Shown here: positions 52,819-64,000 of the stretch, piece after piece
Layout: each line of letters begins with the position of its first letter
Numbering within the stretch: the first letter of the stretch is position 1
DNA from: Bifidobacterium catenulatum PV20-2
GTDB taxonomy: Bacteria > Actinomycetota > Actinomycetes > Actinomycetales > Bifidobacteriaceae
Assembly: GCF_000800455.1 (NCBI RefSeq)
Contig: NZ_CP007456.1
Location: 1,488,001-1,552,000 of the forward strand
Direction: 5' to 3'
DNA length: 64,000 bases
Translations under genes and position numbers: made by a program
Notes under the pieces: model-generated
Database searches by the model: none
What the model was told of the DNA's origin: nothing
The model's input: only the letters and a program-made list of their open reading frames with translations

Positions 52819-53874
52819 TCAGGCATTTTTCTTAGACTGCGCGGTGGCGATCCACTGATCAAGCAACGCGGATGCCTTACCGGAGTCGACGGTCTCTTCG
52901 GCGATGGCGTAGGCCGCTTTGAAACGATCGGCGAGGCTGGCTTCCGTTGGCACCAAATGTCCATCAGCGACAATTGCGGATGCCGCATTGAGCAGAGCGG
53001 TGGTGCGGAACGGCACGTCCTTGCCTGCGAGGAAGTCACGGAATAGTTGGGCATTAAGCTCCGGTTCACCACCCTTGAGGTCGGCGACGGTCACTTTGGC
53101 GAGACCGAGTTCAACGGTTGGATCAAATTCGTTTTCCGTGACCTTGCCATCCTTGAACTCCCAGATGGATACCGGGCCAGTCGGAGCCATTTCATCAAGT
53201 CCCTCATGCGAGGTGTAGACCATGCCGGTCTGACCATTCGCTGCATATACTTCGGCCATAATCGGACTCATCTTGCGATTGGCGCAACCGACCGCCATAT
53301 GCTTCGGAGCGGCAGGATTGGTCAGCGGGCCCAGCACGTTGAACACGCAGGGCACTCCCAGCGCGGTACGAATCGGTCCGACGAAGCGCATCGCCGGGTG
53401 AAAGGTGCGTGCGAAGGCAAAGGCAATACCACATTCGTTGCCGACTTCCGCCACCTGGTTCACAGTCAGGTCAAGCGGCAGACCGAGCGCTTCGAAGCAA
53501 TCGGCTGTACCACACTTGGAGGATGCTGCGCGGTTGCCATGCTTGACGACTTTGACACCAGCGGCGGCCGCCACAACTGCGCCCATGGACGACAGGTTCA
53601 CGGTGGCGGCACCATCGCCACCGGTACCGACGATATCGGTGGTCTCACCTTCGATATGCAACGGAATGGCGTGGGCCACCATGGCCTTCGCCGCTCCACG
53701 CACCTCGTCCGGAGTCAGCCCCAGCTGCTGCTGCGTGGCGAGCACCGCGCCGACCGCAGCCGGATTGGCGTTGCCATTCATGAGGTCATCGACGAACCAC
53801 TCGGATTCCTCGGCGCTCAGATGGTCCCCTCCGACCAACTTGGTGAGGATCGACTTCCATGTGATTTCGGCCAT
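52819..53874 (-). CDS. trpD: Anthranilate phosphoribosyltransferase
   Basis: 351 aa from MAEITWKSILTKLVGG (AAGGAGGGCATC before the ATG), the normal length. Phosphate-binding DIVGTGGDGAATVNLS and the SSKCGTADCFEALG motif, RTFHPAMRFVGPIRTALGVPC, NVLGPLTNPA and EGLDEMAPTG are the TrpD signature residues. It joins anthranilate to PRPP in tryptophan synthesis. It is alone here, not in a trp operon, as in other bifidobacteria where trp genes are dispersed. Probably transcribed from its own promoter in the 259-base gap before secA's end. Confidence 0.93.
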   Translation of the reverse strand: MAEITWKSILTKLVGGDHLSAEESEWFVDDLMNGNANPAAVGAVLATQQQLGLTPDEVRGAAKAMVAHAIPLHIEGETTDIVGTGGDGAATVNLSSMGAVVAAAAGVKVVKHGNRAASSKCGTADCFEALGLPLDLTVNQVAEVGNECGIAFAFARTFHPAMRFVGPIRTALGVPCVFNVLGPLTNPAAPKHMAVGCANRKMSPIMAEVYAANGQTGMVYTSHEGLDEMAPTGPVSIWEFKDGKVTENEFDPTVELGLAKVTVADLKGGEPELNAQLFRDFLAGKDVPFRTTALLNAASAIVADGHLVPTEASLADRFKAAYAIAEETVDSGKASALLDQWIATAQSKKNA

Positions 53875-54062
53875 GATGCCCTCCTTGACGCTTCGACACG
53901 TCATTATTGTTATGTGATGCCGATTATTGTATCGGGTCTACGTTTCTTGGTTTTCCAACGTCCATATCACGAACAGATGATTACACAACCTGTCCCACTT
54001 ATAAAATGCACAGACGATTTCGATATCGATCTCACGTATATCAGATGGCAAAGGAACGGATT

Positions 54063-54095
54063 AAAAAAGCGGTCTGCGAAAAACCGCAAACCGCC
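54063..54095 (-). terminator. Terminator after secA
   Basis: On the minus strand GCGGTTTGCG-gttttt-CGCAGACCGC is followed by TTTTTTAA, 39 bases past the secA stop. Confidence 0.85.
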
Positions 54096-54133
54096 TTCAC
54101 CATGTGCGAATCATCAACGCACTATCTCATGCG

Positions 54134-57010
<2,877 letters not shown>

Positions 57011-57148
57011 AATCACTCCCTTTGTGTATGCGAGTTACCTCACCTGAGATTAGTCGCTGTTTAACGATTTCCGAAAAACACCGTCCATTTTACGTAACTT
57101 TCAGCGTGTTGCGGCTTTCTACCATTCGACATACCGTCTGCAGTCATG

Positions 57149-57180
57149 AAAAAGAGGCCCGCACATACACTGTGCGAGCC
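57149..57180 (-). terminator. Terminator between hpf and secA
   Basis: Minus strand GGCTCGCACA-gtgta-TGTGCGGGCC followed by TCTTTTT, about 45 bases past the hpf stop. Confidence 0.85.
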
Positions 57181-57222
57181 CCGTTCGGTCAGATTATCTC
57201 CCTATCCAACCTGTTGCATGTC

Positions 57223-57882
57223 TTACTTCGCCACATTCTCCGGGGTGTCGATCTCGAAGACGCCATAGCTCCAGCCGTGACGATGGTAGACGACGGACGG
57301 GCGACCGGTCTCCTTGTTCACGAACAGGAAGAAGTCATGCCCGATCAACTCCATCTCATACAGCGCCTCATCAATGGTCATCGGCTCCGCGATATGCAGC
57401 TTGCGACGGATGACAATCGGGGTGTCGCCTACCTGGACTTCGACGGACTCTCCCGGACCCAGCTCAGCGGCGACGGCGTCGGCTGGGCTGTTATTCGGCT
57501 CTTCGATCGGCTCCTCGACTTCCGGAGTCGGCTCGACGACGCCAAGATCGACCGGGACCGGATCGCTGTAGCCACGACGATGATCCTTGCGACGATCACG
57601 GGTGCGACGCAGACGGAGGGTCAGCTTGTCGAGAGCCATGTCCAGAGCGCTGAACTCATCGGCGCTTGAAGCCTCGGCACGCACTACAGTACGACCCGCG
57701 ATGACAGTGATCTCGACGCGCTTGGCAGTATCGGCCTGACGCGGATTGCCCTCATGCGACAGCACAATCTGAACACGCTGCGCATCCGGAGCGATAGCGG
57801 TCACACGATTCATCTTGCTTTCGACAACGTCACGGAACCTTTGCTTGATCTGCGTATGACGTCCGGTAACGACGATTTCCAT
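57223..57882 (-). CDS. hpf: Ribosome hibernation promoting factor, long form
   Basis: 219 aa. The N-terminal ribosome-binding domain begins MEIVVTGRHTQIKQRFRDVVESK (in outline) and contains RTVVRAEASSADEFSALDMALDKLTLRLRRTRDR, the typical DxYxAID-like helix. A flexible acidic, Pro-rich linker (EPTPEVEEPIEEPNNSP) joins it to a C-terminal dimerisation domain (VVIRRK-like strands, MTIDEALYEMELIGHDFFLFVN, YHRHGWSYGVFE). Long HPF alone makes 100S ribosome dimers in resting cells. Just upstream of secA in the same direction. Confidence 0.93.
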   Translation of the reverse strand: MEIVVTGRHTQIKQRFRDVVESKMNRVTAIAPDAQRVQIVLSHEGNPRQADTAKRVEITVIAGRTVVRAEASSADEFSALDMALDKLTLRLRRTRDRRKDHRRGYSDPVPVDLGVVEPTPEVEEPIEEPNNSPADAVAAELGPGESVEVQVGDTPIVIRRKLHIAEPMTIDEALYEMELIGHDFFLFVNKETGRPSVVYHRHGWSYGVFEIDTPENVAK

Positions 57883-58045
57883 GTGGACCTCCCTAGACTC
57901 AAGCGGTGTTACCCGCTATATACGGACCAAACAGCTGCTTCGCTGTTCGGTAGTCAACATTGTAGCCGCAACATTGTGATTTCACTGAAAAGTTGATGCA
58001 AGAAAAATAAAGTTTTTTTGATTTTCCTTTCGTCCGTTTTCTTGC

Positions 58046-58051
58046 TATCAT
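58046..58051 (+). promoter_or_regulatory. -10 box of rnpB
   Basis: TATCAT at 58046-58051, ten bases upstream of the RNase P RNA 5' end; a TTCCTT about 16 bases before it could be the -35. Confidence 0.5.
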
Positions 58052-58060
58052 AGTGCGTTT

Positions 58061-58417
58061 GAGACCTCTTGATGGCCGCGACCGATCCGTCGGTTGAGGA
58101 ACTTCCGGGCTCCATAGAGCACGATGGCGGATAACGTCCGCCCAGGGCGACCTGAGAGATAGCGCAGCAGAGAACAGACCGCCTATCGGTTTCGACCGGC
58201 AGGTAAGGGTGAAACGGCGGTGTAAGAGACCACCGGGCCGCTGGTAACAGTCGGCCGCATGGCAAGCCTCATCGGGAGCAAGGCCAAGCAGAAGGCGTTT
58301 GAGGGCTGCTCGCCCGAAGCCTTCGGGTAGGCTGCTAGAGCCTGGCGGCAACGTCAGGTCGAGATGGATGGCCATCCGTGCCTGAGGCACGACAGAACCC
58401 GGGGTATAAGAGGTCTC
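58061..58417 (+). ncRNA. rnpB: RNase P RNA (bacterial type A)
   Basis: About 357 nt. The ends pair as P1: GAGACCTC (58061) with GAGGTCTC (58410-58417). Conserved cores are in order: GAGGAACTTCCGGGCTCC near 58,095, CAGAGAACAGACCGCC near 58,168, AGGGTGAAACGGCGGTGTAA near 58,205 and ACAGAACCCGGGGTATAAG near the 3' end. It is the catalytic RNA that trims tRNA 5' leaders. A -10-like TATCAT lies at 58046-58051, ten bases before the 5' end. Boundaries are good to a few bases. Confidence 0.95.
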
Positions 58418-58462
58418 ACTCCCTTATCACACCGACCGATTCCCGCGGCGAAACAGTGTTCG

Positions 58463-58484
58463 AAAACCGCATAGCCACTATGCG
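58463..58484 (-). terminator. Terminator after recX
   Basis: CGCATAG-tgg-CTATGCG with GGTTTTCG following on the minus strand, about 12 bases past the recX stop. Confidence 0.65.
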
Positions 58485-58495
58485 AATCAGCCGTT

Positions 58496-59176
58496 TCAGA
58501 CGAACAATTCCTGTGCGATTTCCCGCAGAACTTCAGGATTATGGCCTTTCCGCCCACCAGCACTCCAAAACCGTCGTTTACGCACCTCGACATCCAATCC
58601 AGCAGTTTTTCTTGCTGTTCGACGTCCCAGCTCCCATGCAGCCTCGGCGAACACGCCTTGGGATTCGGCCTCATCGCACACACGTTGCGCAAGCTGGCGG
58701 TCTACACCTTTGCGTTTGAGCTCCATAACCGCTCCCCTATGCCCCATCAGCCGTGATGCGCAGTACCGCACCGCGGACTGGGCGTACGCCTCGTCGTCGA
58801 TGAGACGGACCCTAATCAGCCTAGCAATCACATCGTCCACTACTTCAGGAGCGTATCCTTTGCCAACGAGTCGCTCTCTCATCGCACCTGACGGACGCGG
58901 TGCCGCATCAAGCAACCGGAGGGCGGCCTCCCTGCACGCATCCAGATCAGTCGGATCGTCAGGGGTTCGCGACACGCCGACCACGACACGCCCTGCGTGT
59001 CGTGCGTGTCGCACACGCTTCGGCGTGTCTTCTTCATCATTGCACAAAACCTGTCCGCAGCCGGATTCGATTCGGCCGTCCTGCAGTCGCCCACCGCAGG
59101 AAAGGGCAGGGCCCCCAGCCTTGGACAATACCGGCTGGAGGCCCTGCTGTTCAAGAAATCGCTCGGCACTGATCAT
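58496..59176 (-). CDS. recX: RecA regulator RecX
   Basis: 226 aa, starting 3 bases after the recA stop. The core shows the three-helix repeats of RecX (AALRLLDAAPRPSGAMRERLVGKGY, VVDDVIARLIRVRLIDDEAYAQSAVRY, in outline) and RLMGHRGAVMELKRKGV. An N-terminal extension of about 65 residues with several Cys (LSCGGRLQDG, VLCNDEED) is not part of the usual fold. RecX binds RecA filaments and limits or remodels them; cotranscription with recA is standard. It ends next to rnpB. Confidence 0.9.
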   Translation of the reverse strand: MISAERFLEQQGLQPVLSKAGGPALSCGGRLQDGRIESGCGQVLCNDEEDTPKRVRHARHAGRVVVGVSRTPDDPTDLDACREAALRLLDAAPRPSGAMRERLVGKGYAPEVVDDVIARLIRVRLIDDEAYAQSAVRYCASRLMGHRGAVMELKRKGVDRQLAQRVCDEAESQGVFAEAAWELGRRTARKTAGLDVEVRKRRFWSAGGRKGHNPEVLREIAQELFV

Positions 59177-59179
59177 ATG

Positions 59180-60361
59180 TCATGCCTTGTCGGCAGGCTT
59201 GGAAGACTTTGTCGCACCCTTGGCCGTTTCCGGCTTGGCAACAGCTTTCGCCTTTTCCTCGCCTTTCGTATCCTTCGCCGACGCATCGTTACCATCCTCG
59301 GCGAATTGGTCGGTAGGCTCAATGAGTCCGAATTCGGCTTTCACCTTATTCTCGATCTCTTCAGTGAGCTCCGGGTTGTCTTTGAGGAACTGACGCACGT
59401 TCTCACGCCCCTGCCCCAGTTGGTCGCCACCATACGTGAACCACGATCCGGACTTCTTCACGACATTGACCTGCAACGCCATGTCAAGCACAGATCCTTC
59501 TTTGGAAATCCCCTCGCCGTACAGCACATCGAACTCAGCAGTCTTGAACGGCGGAGCCATCTTGTTCTTGACGACCTTGACCTTGGTACGGTTGCCCACA
59601 GCCTCGTCGCCGTTCTTGATGGTCTGGATGCGACGAATATCCATGCGGACGGACGAGTAGAACTTCAACGCCTTGCCACCGGTGGTCGTTTCCGGATTGC
59701 CGAAGAACACGCCGATCTTCTCGCGAAGCTGGTTGATGAAGATGGCCGTGGTGCCCGCCTGGGCCAAAGCGCCAGTCATCTTACGCAATGCCTGGCTCAT
59801 CAGTCGCGCCTGCAAACCGACATGGCTGTCGCCCATCTCACCTTCGATTTCGGCCTTCGGCACCAATGCCGCCACGGAATCGATGACAATCACGTCAAGA
59901 GCGCCGGAACGAATCAGCATATCCGCTATCTCCAGCGCCTGTTCGCCGTTATCGGGCTGAGAGACGATCAGCGAATCCGTGTCGACGCCAAGCTTGCGCG
60001 CATAGACAGGATCAAGCGCATGCTCCGCGTCGATGAACGCGGCGACTCCACCGCTTTTCTGGGCATTGGCCACCACATGCAGCGCCAGCGTGGTCTTGCC
60101 AGAGGATTCCGGGCCGTAGATCTCCACAATACGCCCCTTCGGCAAACCGCCGATGCCCAATGCCATATCCAATGCCAGTGATCCGGTTGGAATCACCTCG
60201 ACATCCTGCTCGGGACGATCGCCTAATCGCATGGCCGACCCCTTGCCGAAATTCTTCTCGACCTGCGCGAGCGCCGTATCGAGCGCGGCCTGACGACGCG
60301 GGTCGATGCCGTTCGCGGACTTGTTCTGTGCGGCTCCCTTTGCCGCGCTCGTCTGTGCCAT
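59180..60361 (-). CDS. recA: Recombinase RecA
   Basis: 393 aa. Walker A GPESSGKT (residues 83-90), [22 protein letters not shown] with Walker B and loop L1, [38 protein letters not shown] (loop L2; in outline), then C-terminal domain and a Lys/Ala-rich acidic tail. Makes filaments on single-stranded DNA for strand exchange and SOS induction. A canonical actinobacterial LexA box (60576-60589) lies 215 bases upstream. Start ATG at 60361 is followed by [13 protein letters not shown]; the ribosome site is AAAAGGAGT. Followed by recX. Confidence 0.97.
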   Translation of the reverse strand: MAQTSAAKGAAQNKSANGIDPRRQAALDTALAQVEKNFGKGSAMRLGDRPEQDVEVIPTGSLALDMALGIGGLPKGRIVEIYGPESSGKTTLALHVVANAQKSGGVAAFIDAEHALDPVYARKLGVDTDSLIVSQPDNGEQALEIADMLIRSGALDVIVIDSVAALVPKAEIEGEMGDSHVGLQARLMSQALRKMTGALAQAGTTAIFINQLREKIGVFFGNPETTTGGKALKFYSSVRMDIRRIQTIKNGDEAVGNRTKVKVVKNKMAPPFKTAEFDVLYGEGISKEGSVLDMALQVNVVKKSGSWFTYGGDQLGQGRENVRQFLKDNPELTEEIENKVKAEFGLIEPTDQFAEDGNDASAKDTKGEEKAKAVAKPETAKGATKSSKPADKA

Positions 60362-60575
60362 GACTACTCCTTTTGCCGACTATGACGAATGGTGGCTTCA
60401 CCGTAAGGCCACAGCATTCGTTCTTGCAAATCCAACGACCGCTGTGGTCGGAAGACATGCGATCCAACGAGTCATAAACCAACATTCTTTGAAAAATCAA
60501 CGTTCTCACGCGACCTAAAGAATTTGGAAACGGCCCGTTTCGGTTGTTATCTGTGGATAACTATATCCCAATATG

Positions 60576-60589
60576 CGAACATCTGTTCG
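60576..60589 (-). promoter_or_regulatory. LexA (SOS) box of recA
   Basis: CGAACATCTGTTCG matches the actinobacterial LexA consensus CGAACN4GTTCG exactly. A -10-like TATAGT lies about 13 bases downstream on the minus strand. Places recX-recA under SOS control. Confidence 0.85.
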
Positions 60590-60614
60590 AAGAGGTGTGT
60601 TGTGTTCGAAAAAC

Positions 60615-60848
60615 TCAACAAACCGGCATGGGAGGCGCGTTATGATCTTTGCCCCAACGTTGGGAATCCGGGATACCCATCTGGTCGCATAGCACATTCC
60701 ACACCACTCGAGGCTCCTCGCCCGCACTGAGAGCGTCGACCACCGTCATACCGCCAAGGCGATCAAGCACCTGATCATGCGCCAACGATCGACCGTAGCT
60801 GCGTCCGAGCACTTCCTCAAGCAACTGCCAAAATTCACGTTCCTGCAC
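60615..60848 (-). CDS. DUF3046-family protein
   Basis: 77 aa from a GTG at 60848 (MQEREFWQLLEEVLG). Motifs YGRSLAHDQVLDRLGGMTVVDAL and SAGEEPRVVWNVLCDQMGIP are those of DUF3046, small helical proteins of actinobacteria that are usually encoded just upstream of recA, as here. Function unknown. An in-frame longer start is part of the terminator hairpin region and is not used. Confidence 0.8.
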   Translation of the reverse strand: MQEREFWQLLEEVLGRSYGRSLAHDQVLDRLGGMTVVDALSAGEEPRVVWNVLCDQMGIPDSQRWGKDHNAPPMPVC

Positions 60849-60891
60849 GCGCCCCAGTGTACACAGACTTGATTTATATGCGAAAAGAGAA

Positions 60892-60917
60892 ACGCCCGGC
60901 GAACAATCGCCGGGCGT
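60892..60917 (-). terminator. Strong terminator after clgR
   Basis: ACGCCCGGCGA-ttg-TTCGCCGGGCGT followed by TTTCTCTTTT on the minus strand, about 22 bases past the clgR stop. Confidence 0.9.
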
Positions 60918-60938
60918 CATCATGCCATATTTCACGAA

Positions 60939-61451
60939 TCAGGCAGTCACGGAATCAAGATAGTCAGCCACCATACGAAGCATCTGAGCTGTGGACAGCC
61001 CCAAGGACTGCGCGATGGACGACAGCAGCTCGGAGCTGGCTTCCTTCTGCCCGCGTTCCACTTCGGAAAGGTACCCCAGCGACACGCCGGCCTTTTCGCT
61101 GACCTCGCGAAGCGTCTTATGGTCTCGCGTGCGCAGGTCACGCAGCACATGACCGATGGCTTCGCGCAACGAAACCTCTTTGGCCTCATCAGACTGCTCC
61201 GGAGCATGCTGCACGGCGCACGTGTTTACACGTTCGGAGTCCTCTTCCTGCCACATTCGCGTCAACGCGGCCTGACGCTCGTCCTTGGCTTTCTTAGCCG
61301 CACGCGCACGGAGCACCTGCTGCTGCGCGAACATCACCGCACGCCTCTGAGCCGGCGTGAGCTCCCTGACGCGAGCCCCGGCAGCCTGCGCGGTCGCAGG
61401 GGCCATAGCCTTGAGTTCCCTCTGTTCTTTGGTGAGTGTCATCATTTCCAT
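60939..61451 (-). CDS. clgR: ClgR-type XRE transcriptional regulator
   Basis: 170 aa; AAAGGGGC before the ATG. The C-terminal half is an XRE domain: [57 protein letters not shown]. The N-terminal half is Ala/Arg/Gln-rich and helical. Among actinobacteria this layout, the place after pgsA and cinA, and the late GxLSEVERG motif point to ClgR, activator of clp protease genes and chaperones. In bifidobacteria ClgR responds to stress. The assignment is by context plus motif, not by alignment. Confidence 0.85.
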   Translation of the reverse strand: MEMMTLTKEQRELKAMAPATAQAAGARVRELTPAQRRAVMFAQQQVLRARAAKKAKDERQAALTRMWQEEDSERVNTCAVQHAPEQSDEAKEVSLREAIGHVLRDLRTRDHKTLREVSEKAGVSLGYLSEVERGQKEASSELLSSIAQSLGLSTAQMLRMVADYLDSVTA

Positions 61452-61511
61452 TCATCAGCCCCTTTTTCGTGCGTACGTCTGTCCACTATGGTCAACACTC
61501 ATCTTTGTGGA

Positions 61512-62078
61512 TTATTCCTGTGAATCCGCTGAAAGCTCCCTCAGTTTTTGCAGAATGCAATACACGACGCCACGCCGTACGCTTTCCCTATCTCCCTGCA
61601 AGCGAAGTTCGAAAGCCTCCGTTCGCCTAGAGCGAACAGATCCAAACCCGTTCGGCAGGGAACAGCCGACGTAGGCAAGCCCCGCAGGCTTGTCTCCGTC
61701 AGGTCCAGGACCTGCCACACCGGTGGTCGACAATCCGACGACACGATCGCCGTCCTCCTGCTGACGGTACAGCCTCGCTGTTCCGAAAGCCATCTGGCGC
61801 GCCACTTCGGGATGGACAGCCCCCTCTCGGCGCAACAACTCGGCATCCACTCCAAGAATCGACGCCTTGGCACGAATGTCATATGTCACAGCGGAGCCAA
61901 GAAACACTTTCGACGCCCCCGGCACACGCACGAAAGCATCGGCCAGCAAGCCTCCTGTCAATGACTCAGCCGCCGCGATTTTGAAACGATTGGTCTCGCA
62001 ATATGCAAGAACGGCCGCAGCCAATTCATCGCATTGCGATTGGTTGGCGGCAGCCGTCTGGTTCAAGGATTCAATCAT
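61512..62078 (-). CDS. cinA: CinA-like C-terminal domain protein (nicotinamide-nucleotide amidase)
   Basis: 188 aa. Motifs AESLTGGLLADAFVRVPGAS, FLGSAVTYDIRAKASILGV and VGLSTTGVAGPGPDGDKPAGLAYVG mark the CinA C-terminal domain (PncC-type deamidase of nicotinamide mononucleotide). The N-terminal MoCF-like domain of long CinA is absent, so this is the short form. It salvages NMN made by DNA ligase. Encoded 8 bases after pgsA and before clgR in the same direction. Confidence 0.9.
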   Translation of the reverse strand: MIESLNQTAAANQSQCDELAAAVLAYCETNRFKIAAAESLTGGLLADAFVRVPGASKVFLGSAVTYDIRAKASILGVDAELLRREGAVHPEVARQMAFGTARLYRQQEDGDRVVGLSTTGVAGPGPDGDKPAGLAYVGCSLPNGFGSVRSRRTEAFELRLQGDRESVRRGVVYCILQKLRELSADSQE

Positions 62079-62086
62079 GAATAACC

Positions 62087-62776
62087 CTACTTGGTTTCTT
62101 TTCCGGTCTTGTCTGCGGGCTTCTTACGACCGCCGAAAGTATTAACCAGATACTCGCCACCGGAATACAGGCAGAGAATCAGCGCAAGATAAATCAGCGC
62201 ATACGTGATGGTGTAGTAGACGGTCATCCACATCGGGGTGTCGTTGACCCCTTCCGACGCCAAGCTCCACATAGGCAGCATCAACATGGCCAGACCGATG
62301 CACTGGCAGAGCGTCTTGTACTTGCCCGCCTGGGATGCGGCGATGACCTTGCCGCCCGTGTCGATCACAAAGAAGCGCATGACGGTGATGCCAATCTCAC
62401 GAATCAGGAACAGGGCGGTCACGACCCAGCCCAGCACCGGATTGCCAAATTCGTTGAAGATGGCGGCAACGATCAGTGTGCCGCAGGTGAGCAGCTTGTC
62501 GGCAATCGGGTCCATCAGCTTGCCAAGTTCAGTGACCTGGTTGTATTTGCGGGCCATCCAACCATCAAGCTTATCGGTGCATGCCGCGATGATGAAGATG
62601 ACAGCGGCAACCCAACGCATGGTGACGTTGTCCACGCCCCACGCGCCGGCTTTGGCGTACAGCGTCAAAAACACGATGACCAAAATGATACGAGAGAAGG
62701 TGACAAGGTTCGGCGGCGCGTTCCAGCCGTCAAGCAACGATGATTTGCGTTCTTCTTGCTTTTCCATACCGTTCAC
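62087..62776 (-). CDS. pgsA: CDP-diacylglycerol-glycerol-3-phosphate 3-phosphatidyltransferase
   Basis: 229 aa from a GTG at 62776; the ATG three codons later is possible. The CDP-alcohol phosphotransferase motif is complete: DGWMARKYNQ then ELGKLMDPIADK (DG-AR-G-D-D pattern). At least four to five membrane helices. It makes phosphatidylglycerophosphate, the precursor of anionic phospholipids. First gene of the pgsA-cinA-clgR group. Confidence 0.9.
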   Translation of the reverse strand: MNGMEKQEERKSSLLDGWNAPPNLVTFSRIILVIVFLTLYAKAGAWGVDNVTMRWVAAVIFIIAACTDKLDGWMARKYNQVTELGKLMDPIADKLLTCGTLIVAAIFNEFGNPVLGWVVTALFLIREIGITVMRFFVIDTGGKVIAASQAGKYKTLCQCIGLAMLMLPMWSLASEGVNDTPMWMTVYYTITYALIYLALILCLYSGGEYLVNTFGGRKKPADKTGKETK

Positions 62777-62834
62777 GTTACCCTGACACTTCTACTTGCT
62801 TACCAATTTGCGTTTCATACGGAGCGCTCCCCGG

Positions 62835-64000
62835 TCACATCGCCACTTCGGAATCCACCGCCGAAGAAGCTCCCGAATTCAGCGACGAGGTCTCGCCCTT
62901 GATGAAGGCGAGCACTTGCGGCAAGTCCTGGGGCTGCACCAACACCTCGCGCGCCTTGGACCCTTCGGACGGCCCCACGATGCCACGCGACTCCAGCAGA
63001 TCCATAAGACGTCCCGCCTTGGCGAACCCGACGCGCAGCTTGCGCTGCAACATGGACGTCGAGCCGAACTGCGATGTGACCACCAGTTCCGCCGCCTGCA
63101 ACAGCACGTCCATATCGCCGCCAATATCTTCATCCGGTTCGATGGCCTTCTTGTCGGATTCCTTAGCCATTTCCTCGATATCCTCGCGGTAGTGCGGCTT
63201 GCGTTGGGTGCGCACGAACTCCACCGCACGACGGATTTCCGATTCGTCGACCCATGCGCCCTGCACGCGCAACGGTTTGGCCTGTCCCATCGGCAGGAAC
63301 AGCGCATCGCCCTGCCCGATCAGGGTTTCCGCTCCGGTAGAGTCGAGGATGACACGAGAATCCGTGGCGGACGAGGTCGCGAAAGCAAGTCGTGAAGGAA
63401 TATTTGCCTTGATCAGACCGGTGACCACATCAACCGACGGACGTTGGGTGGCGAGCACCAGATGCACACCTGCCGCTCGTGCCAGCTGCGTGATGCGCTG
63501 GATGGAGCTTTCCACATCGTTCTTGGCCACCATCATCAAATCGGCCATCTCGTCGACGACCACCAGGATGTACGGATATGGGGCAACCTTCCGTTTCGAC
63601 CCGGCTGGCGCATGCACTTTGCCCGCACGCACGGCCGCATTGAAATCCTTGATGTGGCGGAATCCGAAGAATTCAAGATCGCTGTAGCGTGCATCCATCT
63701 CCTTGACCACCCATTCAAGCGCCTGCGCGGCCTTCTTCGGATCGGTGATGATCGGGGTCAGCAGATGCGGGATGCCCGCGTAGGCGGACAGTTCCACTCG
63801 TTTCGGATCAACCATGATCATGCGCACTTGGTCAGGCGTCGCTCTCATGATCACAGATGTCAACATGGAGTTGATGAAACTGGACTTGCCGGAACCGGTG
63901 GCGCCTGCCACCAGAAGATGCGGCATCTTGGTGAGGTCGGCCGTTATAAAATGGCCTTCCACATCCTTGCCCACGCCTGTGAGCATCGGGTTCGGATCAT
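62835..64000 (-). CDS. ftsK: DNA translocase FtsK (C-terminal part; 5' end outside window)
   Basis: At least 387 codons are visible. Opening residues [15 protein letters not shown] lead into the P-loop [15 protein letters not shown], then [16 protein letters not shown] (Walker B), [42 protein letters not shown] and the winged-helix gamma domain ([26 protein letters not shown]) that recognises KOPS sites. FtsK pumps chromosome termini through the closing septum and activates XerCD at dif. The N-terminal membrane domain lies to the right of the window. The order ftsK-pgsA-cinA-clgR is the actinobacterial norm. Confidence 0.95.
   Translation of the reverse strand, partial: DPNPMLTGVGKDVEGHFITADLTKMPHLLVAGATGSGKSSFINSMLTSVIMRATPDQVRMIMVDPKRVELSAYAGIPHLLTPIITDPKKAAQALEWVVKEMDARYSDLEFFGFRHIKDFNAAVRAGKVHAPAGSKRKVAPYPYILVVVDEMADLMMVAKNDVESSIQRITQLARAAGVHLVLATQRPSVDVVTGLIKANIPSRLAFATSSATDSRVILDSTGAETLIGQGDALFLPMGQAKPLRVQGAWVDESEIRRAVEFVRTQRKPHYREDIEEMAKESDKKAIEPDEDIGGDMDVLLQAAELVVTSQFGSTSMLQRKLRVGFAKAGRLMDLLESRGIVGPSEGSKAREVLVQPQDLPQVLAFIKGETSSLNSGASSAVDSEVAM

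Noticed and set aside
60515..60730. Small frames in the recA upstream region
   Set aside because: No ribosome sites, and they overlap DUF3046 or the LexA box region; nothing conserved was recognised.

Overview
The window comes from a Bifidobacterium chromosome. The clues are the gene set and order on the right (rel, dut, a DUF4193 protein, SepH, topoisomerase IV genes, sigA, a PASTA kinase, secA, rnpB, recX-recA, clgR-cinA-pgsA-ftsK), the actinobacterial LexA box before recA, and GTG/TTG starts with strong GGAGG-type ribosome sites. The species cannot be fixed from sequence alone.

Positions 1 to about 25,000 are one end of an integrative conjugative element (or integrated plasmid-like element), visibly more GC-rich than the chromosome and almost entirely on the minus strand. 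Read in the direction of transcription (right to left) it holds: a divergent pair of XRE regulators with an ACTGTAC operator (24.3-25.0 kb); a GNAT acetyltransferase on the opposite strand; a maintenance/regulation block of small coupled genes, a winged-helix initiator-like gene carrying iterons in its own 3' end, two WhiB-type proteins, a ParA ATPase and a ribbon-helix-helix partner flanked by two 8-bp iteron arrays; a membrane-anchored coiled-coil protein; two very large wall-anchored surface proteins (an antigen I/II-type adhesin of 1794 aa and an isopeptide-domain pilin-like protein of 2333 aa); and a compact Gram-positive type IV secretion operon in the order VirB2-like, VirB6-like, PrgI, VirB4, VirB1-like hydrolase, the last cut by the left window edge. 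No relaxase, coupling protein, integrase or sortase is visible, so these must lie left of the window or be supplied by the host. The layout resembles the adhesin-plus-secretion plan of pheromone plasmids such as pCF10: the adhesin would bring cells together and the T4SS would move the DNA.

The element meets the chromosome immediately upstream of the cyclophilin gene (25,172). One XRE regulator runs without a stop, in frame, into that gene, so the junction either lies in its linker or the fused frame is an accident of integration.

From 25.2 to 64 kb the window is ordinary core chromosome: stringent response (rel), dUTPase, SepH, topoisomerase IV (parC and parE, separated), an Lhr-type helicase, a small XRE/DUF2975 membrane module, an MFS transporter with a TetR-style operator in its promoter, the housekeeping sigma factor, a polyprenyl diphosphate synthase, a PASTA kinase, an acyltransferase, trpD, secA, long-form HPF, RNase P RNA, recX-recA, DUF3046, clgR-cinA-pgsA and the 3' part of ftsK. 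No tRNA, rRNA, CRISPR array or insertion sequence was found.
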